Shown one piece after another: positions 8,192 to 16,237 of a stretch of DNA of 64,000 bases (the first letter of the stretch is position 1; every line of letters starts with the position of its first letter). Both the position numbers and the translations under genes were made by a program. The notes beneath the pieces were generated by a model that searched no databases, was not told where the DNA came from, and worked only from the letters and a program-made list of their open reading frames with translations. This stretch comes from Magnetospirillum fulvum (lineage in GTDB: Bacteria; Pseudomonadota; Alphaproteobacteria; Rhodospirillales; Magnetospirillaceae), in contig NZ_FNWO01000015.1 in NCBI RefSeq assembly GCF_900108475.1, positions 1 to 64,000 on the forward strand, written 5' to 3'.

Positions 8192-8217
8192 TTTCCCTCC
8201 CTGTCGAAGAGGCGACG

Positions 8218-9234
8218 ATGACGCTGCGGCTGAGAACGCCAACCGATCCCGAGCGGACCCGCATCTTGTATCTGGCCCGCTATGCCCCCGACGATCCGGT
8301 CTATGAGATGAAGGCCGAGGGAATCGCCTCGGGTTATTCCGAATACCACTTCAATCTTTTCAAAGAGTTGCAAGGAATCGGCTATCGCGTCGCCTCCAGC
8401 TCGAAGCCGTATGCCGCGTGGCTGGCCGGGGGCAATGTCGATTACGTGTTTTCGCTCTTGAACCGGATGCCGATCCGCAATCCCGAAATCTTCGTCTCCA
8501 GCCTGTGCGAATATCAGCGCCTGCCTTACCTGGGGGCGCCGCCGAACATCCGCGCTTTGGCCGAGGACAAATACTTAAGTAAACTTACGTTTAAATCGCT
8601 TGGTCTTCCCGTCGCCGCCGGAGCGGCCTATGCCGTGGGGGCTCCACTTGACCCGCCCGACTTTGCCGGACCGTATTTCGTCAAGGACCGCTTTGGCGCG
8701 GCGTCGGAGGGCATTACCCCCGACAGCCTGCAAGAAACCTGGGAGGGAGCGGCGGCAATCGTCCGACGCCTGCACGCCGAGGGCCGCGAGGCGCTGGTCG
8801 AGGAATATTGCCCCGGTCTCGACGTCACTGTCCCGGTGATCGGGCACGAGCCTTACCTGATCCTCGGCCATGTCGCCCCCCAATCGGACCAGATCGGCCA
8901 CATCCTGACCGAGGATTTGAAGCTCGATGACCATCTCGGCAATTGCTTGATTGATGTCGGCGCGACCGCCGCCCCGATCGCCGACGACGTCGCCCGGCTG
9001 TGGCGGGGATTGGGGCCGATCGACTATTTCCGGGTCGATTACCGCTGGGATCCCGAGACCGGGCGGCGGACGGTGTTGGAGATCAACATCTGCTGCTATT
9101 TCGGGCGTCAGGGCGCGCTGGCGCTGGCGGGATCGCGCTGGGGCTTTTCCCGCCGCGACCTGCTGGCCCATGTCGTCGAATACAGTCTGGCCCGTCAGGT
9201 CTCGTTCCGCGACCAGTACCGCTGGATCGTTTAA
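8218..9234 (+). CDS. ATP-grasp ligase, D-Ala-D-Ala ligase-like
   Basis: A 338-residue protein with an ATG preceded by GAGG 6 nt upstream. The N-terminal domain (RILYLARYAPDD) precedes a B domain (YFVKDRFGAASEGI, then VEEYCPGLDVTV) and the ATP/Mg-binding C domain (YFRVDYRWD, then VLEINICCYFG). These are the hallmarks of carboxylate-amine ligases of the D-Ala-D-Ala ligase group. The usual Asn-containing E-x-N block is kept, but two adjacent Cys follow it (INICC), which I do not recall in Ddl. Its place between a metal-processing operon and tonB suggests it makes or modifies a small peptide-like ligand. The substrate is unknown. Confidence 0.82.
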   Translation: MTLRLRTPTDPERTRILYLARYAPDDPVYEMKAEGIASGYSEYHFNLFKELQGIGYRVASSSKPYAAWLAGGNVDYVFSLLNRMPIRNPEIFVSSLCEYQRLPYLGAPPNIRALAEDKYLSKLTFKSLGLPVAAGAAYAVGAPLDPPDFAGPYFVKDRFGAASEGITPDSLQETWEGAAAIVRRLHAEGREALVEEYCPGLDVTVPVIGHEPYLILGHVAPQSDQIGHILTEDLKLDDHLGNCLIDVGATAAPIADDVARLWRGLGPIDYFRVDYRWDPETGRRTVLEINICCYFGRQGALALAGSRWGFSRRDLLAHVVEYSLARQVSFRDQYRWIV

Positions 9235-9283
9235 ACTCGTCCGGCCCGGAGGTCCGCCGCCGGGAGGATGAGCATACATCAAT

Positions 9284-9310
9284 GCCCCCACCGCCCCGGC
9301 GGATGGGGGC
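9284..9310 (+). terminator. GC-rich hairpin between the ATP-grasp gene and tonB
   Basis: GCCCCCA pairs with TGGGGGC (7 bp plus partial inner pairing) in the 117-bp gap. There is no T-run, so it may be an attenuating hairpin rather than a full terminator. Confidence 0.4.
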
Positions 9311-9351
9311 GGAGCACGGCCTGAGCCGGTTTCCAAATTCCCGTCCGCGTG

Positions 9352-10092
9352 ATGCCGTCGCGCGGGGGAGTCTTGACCGGATTTGTGTGCATCGTGCCCT
9401 TTTCTCCGTTTCCGACCGACACCTTTCTCGATCGTGTGCGTCCGCCCTGGCGGCTGGGCGTGCTGGGCGCGATTGTCGCGCTGCATGCCGGAGCGGTTGT
9501 CGCGCTTCAGGCCTCGCTGTCCGACCGCCCCGCCGCGCCGGTGACGGTGGCGCCGATGCTGATCGCCAATCTTGCCCCCGCCGCTGCGGTGGACCAGCCC
9601 GCGCCGGTGCCCCAGAAGCCGCCGCCCCAGCCGGTTCCGCCCGCACCAAAGCCAAAACCGAAGCCGAAGCCGGACACGCCCCGCCCGGTCCCGGCCCGTC
9701 CGGCGGCGACCGTCGAACCGGCGCGTCCCACGGATTCGGCTGTTGCCGCCACCGCGCCAGCCTCTCCTGCCGCCGAACCCTCCGCCCCTGCCGAAGCGGG
9801 AGAGCGCCCGCCGCCGCCGCCCGTGCGGCAACCGGCGGCGATCTCGTGCCGGGTTCCCCCCTATCCCGCCGAGGCCCGCCGCCTCGGCCAAACCGGAACC
9901 GTGCTGCTGGGGCTGCTGATCGACGAGACCGGGACGGTGACCGACCGGCGGGTCGAGCGGACCAGCGGATCGGACGCGCTGGATGCCGCCGCGCTGACCG
10001 CGCTATCGAGCTGCCGCTTTTCGCCGGGAACGGTCGATGGCCGCCCCCATGCCGCCTGGGCCCGGCTGCGCTATGTCTGGAAATTGAATTAG
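9352..10092 (+). CDS. tonB: TonB energy-transducing protein
   Basis: A 246-residue protein with one N-terminal membrane helix (LGVLGAIVALHAGAVVAL), a long periplasmic Pro/Lys/Ala-rich spacer with a KPKPKPKPD repeat, and a C-terminal TonB domain (PPYPAEARRLGQTGTVLLGLLID, later SSCRFSPGT). TonB carries proton-motive energy from ExbB/ExbD to outer-membrane receptors. The start is uncertain: GTG at 9349, ATG at 9352 or later GTG/TTG codons are possible, and no strong ribosome site decides. It is followed by exbB, two exbD genes and a receptor, so this is a dedicated energising set. Confidence 0.88.
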   Translation: MPSRGGVLTGFVCIVPFSPFPTDTFLDRVRPPWRLGVLGAIVALHAGAVVALQASLSDRPAAPVTVAPMLIANLAPAAAVDQPAPVPQKPPPQPVPPAPKPKPKPKPDTPRPVPARPAATVEPARPTDSAVAATAPASPAAEPSAPAEAGERPPPPPVRQPAAISCRVPPYPAEARRLGQTGTVLLGLLIDETGTVTDRRVERTSGSDALDAAALTALSSCRFSPGTVDGRPHAAWARLRYVWKLN

Positions 10093-10102
10093 GAGACCTC
10101 CC

Positions 10103-10777
10103 TTGCCAAGCTCCCCGCCCCTTTCTTTCAGCCAGTTCGACCTGCTGCACCTGTGGACGCAAGGCGATGCCGTCACCCAGACCACCGTGCTGATCCTGGC
10201 CGCGATGTCAGTTACGACGTGGTATGTCGTCGTGGTCCGCGAAATCGTGCTGCTCCGCCTGCTGCGCCAGGGTCGCGCCGCCGAAACCGCCGTCACCGGA
10301 AACGCGGCACCGAACGCGATTTTGTCCGCCCTGACGTCGGGCGGTCCGTTCCACGATCTCGCCCAAACCGGGCTGGCCGCCTTGGAGCGTCACCGCGAGG
10401 GACTGAGCGGAACCATCGACCGCAATAGCTGGCTGTCGCTGTCCTTGTCCCGCGCGGTGGGGCGGGTCACCGCCCGCTTGGGCGACGGATTGCCGCAATT
10501 GGCCACGATCGCCTCGACCGCTCCGTTCGTCGGATTGTTCGGAACGGTGTGGAGCATCCACCACGCCTTGACCGAAATCGGCGTGTCGGGGCAGGCCTCG
10601 ATCGAGCGGGTGGCCGGCCCGGTCGGCGAATCGCTGGTGATGACCGCGCTGGGCTTGGCCGTCGCCGTTCCCGCCGTGCTGGCGCACAATTGGCTGGTCC
10701 GCCGCCAGAAAAGCGCCATCGAGATGGTGCGGGGATTCGGAACCGACCTCCACGCCCTTTTGCTGGAGCAATCATGA
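10103..10777 (+). CDS. exbB: ExbB proton channel subunit
   Basis: A 224-residue inner-membrane protein of the MotA/TolQ/ExbB family. The start is TTG, supported by AGGAG 7 nt upstream. A first membrane segment near residues 25-45 (TTVLILAAMSVTTWYVVVV) is followed by a cytoplasmic loop, then LATIASTAPFVGLFGTVWSI and VGESLVMTALGLAVAVPAVLAHNWL, the two conserved channel helices. Its stop overlaps the first exbD start (ATGA). Confidence 0.92.
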   Translation: MPSSPPLSFSQFDLLHLWTQGDAVTQTTVLILAAMSVTTWYVVVVREIVLLRLLRQGRAAETAVTGNAAPNAILSALTSGGPFHDLAQTGLAALERHREGLSGTIDRNSWLSLSLSRAVGRVTARLGDGLPQLATIASTAPFVGLFGTVWSIHHALTEIGVSGQASIERVAGPVGESLVMTALGLAVAVPAVLAHNWLVRRQKSAIEMVRGFGTDLHALLLEQS

Positions 10778-11217
10778 GCGGCCTGTTCCCCGATGGCGGC
10801 GAGGCCGATCCCAAACCGCTGGCGCTGATCAACACGACGCCGCTGGTCGATGTGATGCTGGTGTTGCTGATCATCTTCCTGATTACCGTGCCGGTGGTGA
10901 CGGCCTCGGTCCCGGTTCGGCTGCCGCAGCAGAGCGCCGTGCCCGCCGCGTCCGAGCCCAACACGGTCACGGTGACGGTCACCCAAAGCGGCGCGCTGTT
11001 CTGGAACGAGACCCCCCTGGCCGACGAATCCGCCCTGCTCGCCCGTCTGAGTGAAGCGGCGCGACAAAGCCCCCCGCCGCTGGTCCGGTTACGCGGCGAC
11101 GGCGATGCCGCCTATGCCGCGGTGGCCCGCGTCGTCACGGCCTGTCGGGCGGCCGGACTGACCCGGCTCGGCTTCCTGACCGATCCGCAATCCCCCGACG
11201 CCGCCACGGAGCGCTGA
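10774..11217 (+). CDS. exbD: ExbD subunit, copy 1
   Basis: A 147-residue ExbD/TolR protein. The cytoplasmic N-terminus ends in INTTPLVDVMLVLLIIFLITVPV, the single membrane helix with the essential Asp of PLVDV. A periplasmic domain follows (VTVTVTQSGALFWNETPL, then VRLRGDGDAAYAAVARVV). It is translationally coupled to exbB. The second copy lies 1 bp downstream. Confidence 0.92.
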   Translation: MSGLFPDGGEADPKPLALINTTPLVDVMLVLLIIFLITVPVVTASVPVRLPQQSAVPAASEPNTVTVTVTQSGALFWNETPLADESALLARLSEAARQSPPPLVRLRGDGDAAYAAVARVVTACRAAGLTRLGFLTDPQSPDAATER

Positions 11218-11218
11218 G

Positions 11219-11605
11219 ATGAGCGACGACAACGCCCCCGAGGCGGTGATCGAAATCAACACCACCCCGCTGATCGATGTGTTGCTGGTGCTGCTGATCA
11301 TGCTGATCGTCACCATTCCGGCCCATACCCATATCGTCGATCTGGCTCTTCCAACCCAGGGAGAAACGGCGACACGGCCGGTCGCCACCGTCACCATCAG
11401 CATCGACGATTCAGGCGCGATACGCTGGAACGGCGAACAGTTGGACGGAGCCGACGCGCTGGACCAACGGCTTGCCGTCGCGGCAACCCAGATGCCGAAG
11501 CCGGACATCGTCCTGCGGCCCCACGCCAAGACCGCCTATCGCCACGTCGTCGCGGCAATGAACGCGGTCCGTCGCCACCAGATCGACTCGTTCACCCTGC
11601 CTTGA
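11219..11605 (+). CDS. exbD: ExbD subunit, copy 2
   Basis: A 128-residue paralogue of the preceding protein: EINTTPLIDVLLVLLIMLIVTIPA is the membrane helix with its essential Asp, followed by a periplasmic TVTISIDDSGAIRWNG domain and IVLRPHAKTAYRHVVAAMNAV. Tandem exbD genes occur in several TonB systems that use one ExbB with two ExbD types. It is the last gene before a 247-bp AT-rich promoter region. Confidence 0.9.
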   Translation: MSDDNAPEAVIEINTTPLIDVLLVLLIMLIVTIPAHTHIVDLALPTQGETATRPVATVTISIDDSGAIRWNGEQLDGADALDQRLAVAATQMPKPDIVLRPHAKTAYRHVVAAMNAVRRHQIDSFTLP

Positions 11606-11728
11606 TCCAATCACCCAATACGGTATAAATTAGATACAATATATATACAATACGGGTTATTACGTGACAAATCATTGACACCAACTATCACCAGATGCAC
11701 CATGCGCAATAATTAATATAGATGAAAT

Positions 11729-11742
11729 GTACGCATTCGTAC
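11729..11742. promoter_or_regulatory. Perfect GTAC-N6-GTAC dyad upstream of the receptor gene
   Basis: GTAC-GCATTC-GTAC lies 110 bp before the receptor ATG in a 247-bp AT-rich gap. The inner bases extend the symmetry (GTACG/CGTAC). The pattern equals the VnfA/AnfA site as I recall it, and one perfect match per about 65 kb is expected by chance, so the weight comes from position and from the two near-matches at 8148-8191. A loose GG-N10-GC pair at 11778-11791 is the only sigma-54-like element seen, and it fits the consensus poorly. Confidence 0.45.
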
Positions 11743-11852
11743 TTTTCGGTCCATTTCTGAATTCATTGACATGAAATGGACGGAGCAAGGCCTGAGCCTA
11801 TCTTCACTCTTCTTGCGCCAAATCGCGCAGATCATTGAAATAGGATCGACCA

Positions 11853-14072
11853 ATGCTCCGACGCTGTCTCGCCCCGTCCGCCCCGGCCTCCGCCCGACTG
11901 TTCGCCGGACCGCCCGTCCTCTGCGCGCTGTTGGTGTTCGCCCCTCCGGTCTGGGCCGCCGACAGCGAGCAAGAGAGCGGCAAAGAGGATGGCGTTCCGA
12001 CCGTCGTCGTCAGCGACAGCGCGGGCAAGCATACCGGCAGCACCGCCGAGGGTTACCGGGTCACCGATTTCACCATCGGTCCGCTTGGTCCCCGCCCGGC
12101 GCTCGATACCCCGTTCCAGACCCAGACCATCCCCCAGGATCTGATCCGCAATCAGGCGGTCACCGACAATGCGGAATTGCTGAAATACCTGCCTTCGACC
12201 CAGATCGAGTATCGCGGCGGGTCGGAAGTGGGCCGTCCGCAAAGCCGGGGGTTCGAAGCCGATTTGCTGGGCAACACCCGAATCGACGGCTTCGCGGTGC
12301 AATCGCACATTCCCCAACCGATCGAGATGACCGACCATCTCGACGTGCTGAACGGCCTGTCCGGGGCGTTCTATGGGCCGATGAATCCGGCGGGCGTGTT
12401 CAATTATGTGCTGAAGCGGCCGACAGAGCACTTCGTCAACGATGTCGGACTCGCCTATCAATCCGATGGCAATGTCACCGAACGGGCCGATCTGGGCGGG
12501 CGGGTCGGGCCGGACCGGATGTTCGGCTATCGCCTTAATCTCAGTCACACCGATGGCGAGACCGCGTCCGAAACCGCCAACCTCCGCCGCGAGGTGGCCA
12601 GCCTCGCCGTCGATGCCCGGGTGACGTCATCGACCCTGATCGAGGCCAACGCCGCCCGCTATATCTATGACCGGACCGGCAGTCCGGGATCGTTCGCCGT
12701 CGCCACCGGGATCAATGCCAGGGTTCCCGACGCCAGCAAAATCGACCCGAGGGGCTATGGCTATGACTGGGCCGGGGTCGAAACCACCATCGATTATTAC
12801 GGCGGCAAGATTACCCAGGCGCTCAATCAGGATTGGTCGGTGACCGGCGGCCTGATGCGCCAGAACGTCACCCGGATCATGCGCAGCACCAGCAACAAAA
12901 TGTCCACCTCGGGCAATGCCTATCAGGTCCAGGTGTCCGAGGCGTTCGCCCATTGGGAGCTGACCTCGAACCAGCTTTATCTGAACGGCAAGGTCGAAAC
13001 CGGTCCGCTGAAGCACGAACTGACCTTTGGCACCAACGGCTATATCAACCCCAATTTTTCCGCCTACAACACCGCCGCCACCAGCCGGACCACCGCCTAT
13101 AGCTGCATCATCACCGAGACATCTTGTTCGGCCAGCGCACTCAAATGGAAAACCGACGGCGGGTTCTACCGCACCGGTTTGGAAGATAGCTATCAGACCG
13201 CGATTATCGGCGACACGATCACCATCAACGACCAATGGTCGGTGATGGGCGTGTTCAGCAATGGCTGGATTTCGTCGGACAGCGCGACGCCGGGCAAAAG
13301 TATTTCGGTCGATAACGCTCAATCCTACACCGCCGGGCTGATCTACAAGCCGCGCCACAATATGAGCCTCTATGCCAATCATGGGTCGAGCGTCTTGCCG
13401 GGCGAACGGGCGTCGAGCAGCGGCGTCGCCAATCCCAACGAACCGATGTCGCCCTATCGCAGCACCCAATGGGAAGTCGGTTACAAGGTGGAGTTGGCCG
13501 ATATCGACCTCAACACCGCTTTGTTCCACATCACCCGGCCGACCGCCTATGCCGGGGACGACAACGTCTATCGGGTCCAGGGCGAACAGCGCAATCGCGG
13601 TATCGAGCTGATGGCAAAGGGCAAGGTCACCGACCAGATCACCGTGTTCGGCGGCGTCACCTGGCTGGACAGCGAGGTGACGAAGACCGACACCGCCCTG
13701 ACCGAGGGCAAGCAGGCCATCGGCGTCCCCGAATGGCAGGCCAACCTGCTGACCGAATACGCCTTCTCCGAGGCCTTCCTGCCCGGAATCACCAGCAGCC
13801 TTAACCTGCATTACACCGGCGAACGCGCCGCCAATGCCTATAACACCGCCTGGGCGGACGGCTTCACCACGGTCGATCTCGGCATCCGCTATAGCGGCGA
13901 GGTGATCGGCCGCGCCATCACCGCCAACCTCAAGGTCAACAACCTGTTCGACGAACGCTATTGGGCTTCGGTGTTCCCCAGCAACATCGCAGGCGATTCG
14001 ACCAGTTCGGGCTCGACGGTGTTCATCGGCGAACCCCGGACCGTCAAAGCCTCGATGACGATGAGCTTCTGA
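11853..14072 (+). CDS. TonB-dependent siderophore-type receptor
   Basis: A 739-residue outer-membrane protein. A signal peptide ends near residue 34 (PPVWAADSE). A plug domain follows (TPFQTQTIPQDLI, LLKYLPSTQIEYRGG, RPQSRGFEADLLGNTRIDGF, then YGPMNPAGVFNYVLKRP). The rest is a 22-strand barrel with many aromatic/Thr strand pairs, ending in MTMSF with the terminal Phe required for outer-membrane insertion. The plug layout is that of ferrichrome/catecholate siderophore receptors. No FecI/FecR signalling extension is seen. It is flanked by its own TonB/ExbBD set and a FecBCD-type importer. Confidence 0.92.
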   Translation: MLRRCLAPSAPASARLFAGPPVLCALLVFAPPVWAADSEQESGKEDGVPTVVVSDSAGKHTGSTAEGYRVTDFTIGPLGPRPALDTPFQTQTIPQDLIRNQAVTDNAELLKYLPSTQIEYRGGSEVGRPQSRGFEADLLGNTRIDGFAVQSHIPQPIEMTDHLDVLNGLSGAFYGPMNPAGVFNYVLKRPTEHFVNDVGLAYQSDGNVTERADLGGRVGPDRMFGYRLNLSHTDGETASETANLRREVASLAVDARVTSSTLIEANAARYIYDRTGSPGSFAVATGINARVPDASKIDPRGYGYDWAGVETTIDYYGGKITQALNQDWSVTGGLMRQNVTRIMRSTSNKMSTSGNAYQVQVSEAFAHWELTSNQLYLNGKVETGPLKHELTFGTNGYINPNFSAYNTAATSRTTAYSCIITETSCSASALKWKTDGGFYRTGLEDSYQTAIIGDTITINDQWSVMGVFSNGWISSDSATPGKSISVDNAQSYTAGLIYKPRHNMSLYANHGSSVLPGERASSSGVANPNEPMSPYRSTQWEVGYKVELADIDLNTALFHITRPTAYAGDDNVYRVQGEQRNRGIELMAKGKVTDQITVFGGVTWLDSEVTKTDTALTEGKQAIGVPEWQANLLTEYAFSEAFLPGITSSLNLHYTGERAANAYNTAWADGFTTVDLGIRYSGEVIGRAITANLKVNNLFDERYWASVFPSNIAGDSTSSGSTVFIGEPRTVKASMTMSF

Positions 14073-14078
14073 TCCATT

Positions 14079-14115
14079 GCCGCCCGGTCTTGGGTTTGTT
14101 CGAAGACCGGGCGGC
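14079..14115 (+). terminator. Strong hairpin after the receptor gene
   Basis: A perfect 13-bp stem (GCCGCCCGGTCTT / AAGACCGGGCGGC) with an 11-nt loop begins 6 bp after the receptor stop. No T-run follows. It may lower expression of the importer genes relative to the receptor, as hairpins often do in siderophore operons. Confidence 0.6.
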
Positions 14116-14148
14116 CGTTCCATCCTTTGACCGCAAGAGGCCACCCCC

Positions 14149-15171
14149 ATGCGCCGCCCAGCCCGCCCCCTGTTCTTTCTGCTGCTACTCGCGGCGATCC
14201 TGGTCCCGCCGGGGCCGTCCGCCACCGCCCGCGAGATCACCGACATGGCCGGGCGGACCGTCACCGTGCCCGACCAGATCCACCGCATCCATGTCCTGTC
14301 GCACTCGCTCTCGCTGGTAACGGTGATGGCCCCGGAAACGCTGGTTGCCCTTCCCTTTCCCTTCAAGCACAACCCGGCGGCGGATCGCTTCCTGCCCGCC
14401 CGCTTCGCCACCTTGCCGCAGATCGACAACGGTCTGGAGGCGGTCAAGGCGCTGGAGGCCGACATCGTGCTGGGCTGGCCCACCCCGGCCTTCATCCGCG
14501 ACCGCGTCCCCCAATTCGACCGGATCGGCCTGCCCTCGGTGCTGGTCGATGTCGATCGGCTGCACTCCTATCCGGCCACCTTCCGCTTTCTCGGCCAGTT
14601 GCTCGGCCGGACCGAGCGGGGCGAGGCGCTGGCCTCGGGTCTGGAAGAGTCGATGGCCCGGCTGGAGCGGATCGTCGCGACGATTCCGTCCGACCGCCGG
14701 GTCCGGGTCTATTACGCCGAAAGCATCGACGGACTGACCACCCAGTGTGACAGTTCGGATCGCAGCGACGTGATCCGCCGCGCCGGGGCGGTCAATGCGA
14801 TGGTCTGCGTCAACCCGCCCACCGCCGCCGACAACACCCCGATCGCGCTGGAAACCCTGATCGCGGCCGATCCCGACGTGATCGTCACCCGCTTCGCCGA
14901 AACCCGCCCCCGCATCCTGGCCGATCCGCGCTGGCAGACGCTGCGGGCGGTGCGTGAGGGCCGGGTTCTTGCCGTCCCCGCCTTGCCGTTCAATTGGTTC
15001 GACCGTCCGCCGTCGTTCATGCGGGCGATTGGCGCGCACTGGCTGACGGCCAAGCTGTATCCCGACCTCTATTCCCAGGATCTCGCGGCGGAGACCCGCG
15101 CCTTCTTCCGCCTGTTCTTCGGCATCGCGTTGACCGAAGCCGATCTTGCCACCCTGATCGGGGCACCGTAA
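14149..15171 (+). CDS. FecB/BtuF-type periplasmic binding protein
   Basis: A 340-residue protein with an N-terminal signal sequence (LFFLLLLAAILVPPGPSATA) and the type III binding-protein layout: EITDMAGRTVTVPDQIHRI, VKALEADIVLGW, SVLVDVDRLHSY, ADPDVIVTRFAET and VREGRVLAVPALPFNWFDRPPSFMRAIGAHWL. This fold carries Fe-siderophores, haem, cobalamin and some metallophores. It is 4 bp upstream of the permease gene. Confidence 0.9.
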   Translation: MRRPARPLFFLLLLAAILVPPGPSATAREITDMAGRTVTVPDQIHRIHVLSHSLSLVTVMAPETLVALPFPFKHNPAADRFLPARFATLPQIDNGLEAVKALEADIVLGWPTPAFIRDRVPQFDRIGLPSVLVDVDRLHSYPATFRFLGQLLGRTERGEALASGLEESMARLERIVATIPSDRRVRVYYAESIDGLTTQCDSSDRSDVIRRAGAVNAMVCVNPPTAADNTPIALETLIAADPDVIVTRFAETRPRILADPRWQTLRAVREGRVLAVPALPFNWFDRPPSFMRAIGAHWLTAKLYPDLYSQDLAAETRAFFRLFFGIALTEADLATLIGAP

Positions 15172-15175
15172 CGCG

Positions 15176-16237
15176 ATGAGCGGCCCGGCGGAGCGCGCCT
15201 TAGCGATGATGCCGTCCCGTGCCACGCTCGGTCGGCCGGGCTGGCCGGTGGTGCTGGCGGGCGTGCTGGGGCTGGTGGTGGTGATCGATCTGTCGATCGG
15301 CCCGTTCCCGGTGCGGCCGGGCGAGATCGTCCGCTTTTTCCTGGCCTGGGCCGGATTGGACACGATGGCGGACGAGCGATTCCGCACCCTGCACACCATC
15401 CTGATCGAATTGCGCCTGCCCCGGGTTCTCACCGCGATCCTGGTCGGAATGGCGCTGGCCAGTTCCGGCGCGTCATTCCAGGCGGTGTTCCGCAATCCGC
15501 TGGTCTCGCCCGGCCTGCTGGGAGTGTTGGGCGGCGCGGCGTTCGGCGGCGCGTTGGCGATGGTGCTGGACGGGTCGCGCCTGCTGGTCGAAACCCTCTC
15601 GTTCGCGATGGGGCTGGCGGCGGTGGCGGTCGGCGTCGCGATTGGAACGATGTTCGCCAGTGCCTCGATGATCACCCTGGTTCTGGGCGGGCTGATCAGC
15701 AGCGCCCTGTTCGCCGCCTTGCTGTCGATGATCAAATATGTCGCCGATCCGCTCAACCAATTGCCGTCGATTGTCTATTGGCTGATGGGCAATCTGGGAC
15801 AGGCCGATCTGGGCCGGATCGGTTGGTCCGCTTTGCCTATCCTGGCCGGTGTCGGGGTGCTGACACTGTGCGGCCGCGCCATCGACGCGCTGTCGATGGG
15901 CGACGACGAAGCCCGCGCGATCGGCATCCCGGTCACGCTGCTGCGCTATGGACTGATCGCCGTCGCCACCCTGATCTCGGCGCTGACGGTATCGCTGGCC
16001 GGGATGATCGGTTGGGTCGGGCTGATCGTGCCCCATTTCGCCCGGCTGCTGCTGGGGCCGGGCAATGCCCGCCTGATCCCCGCCAGCGCGATTTTGGGGG
16101 CGGCGTTCATGGTCGCCGCCGACATCGTGTCGCGCGGACTTTCCACCGTCGAGATTCCGATCGGCATCGTGACCGAGCTTCTCGGCATTCCCGCCTTTCT
16201 GATCGTGCTGCATCGGTCGCGCCGGGGGTGGGCATGA
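15176..16237 (+). CDS. FecCD-type ABC permease
   Basis: A 353-residue inner-membrane protein with about ten hydrophobic segments. Hallmarks are LRLPRVLTAILVGMALASSGASFQAVFRNPLVSPGLLG split over two helices, SIVYWLMGNLGQA, and GMIGWVGLIVPHFARLLLGP near the coupling helix, then IPIGIVTELLGIPAFLIVL. One gene encodes the homodimeric permease of an iron-siderophore-type importer. It overlaps the ATPase gene by 4 bp. Confidence 0.92.
   Translation: MSGPAERALAMMPSRATLGRPGWPVVLAGVLGLVVVIDLSIGPFPVRPGEIVRFFLAWAGLDTMADERFRTLHTILIELRLPRVLTAILVGMALASSGASFQAVFRNPLVSPGLLGVLGGAAFGGALAMVLDGSRLLVETLSFAMGLAAVAVGVAIGTMFASASMITLVLGGLISSALFAALLSMIKYVADPLNQLPSIVYWLMGNLGQADLGRIGWSALPILAGVGVLTLCGRAIDALSMGDDEARAIGIPVTLLRYGLIAVATLISALTVSLAGMIGWVGLIVPHFARLLLGPGNARLIPASAILGAAFMVAADIVSRGLSTVEIPIGIVTELLGIPAFLIVLHRSRRGWA

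Noticed and set aside
11777-11791. Sigma-54 promoter (GG-N10-GC) before the receptor gene
   Set aside because: Only the invariant GG and GC fit; the rest of TGGCAC-N5-TTGC is poorly matched, so it was not listed as a promoter.
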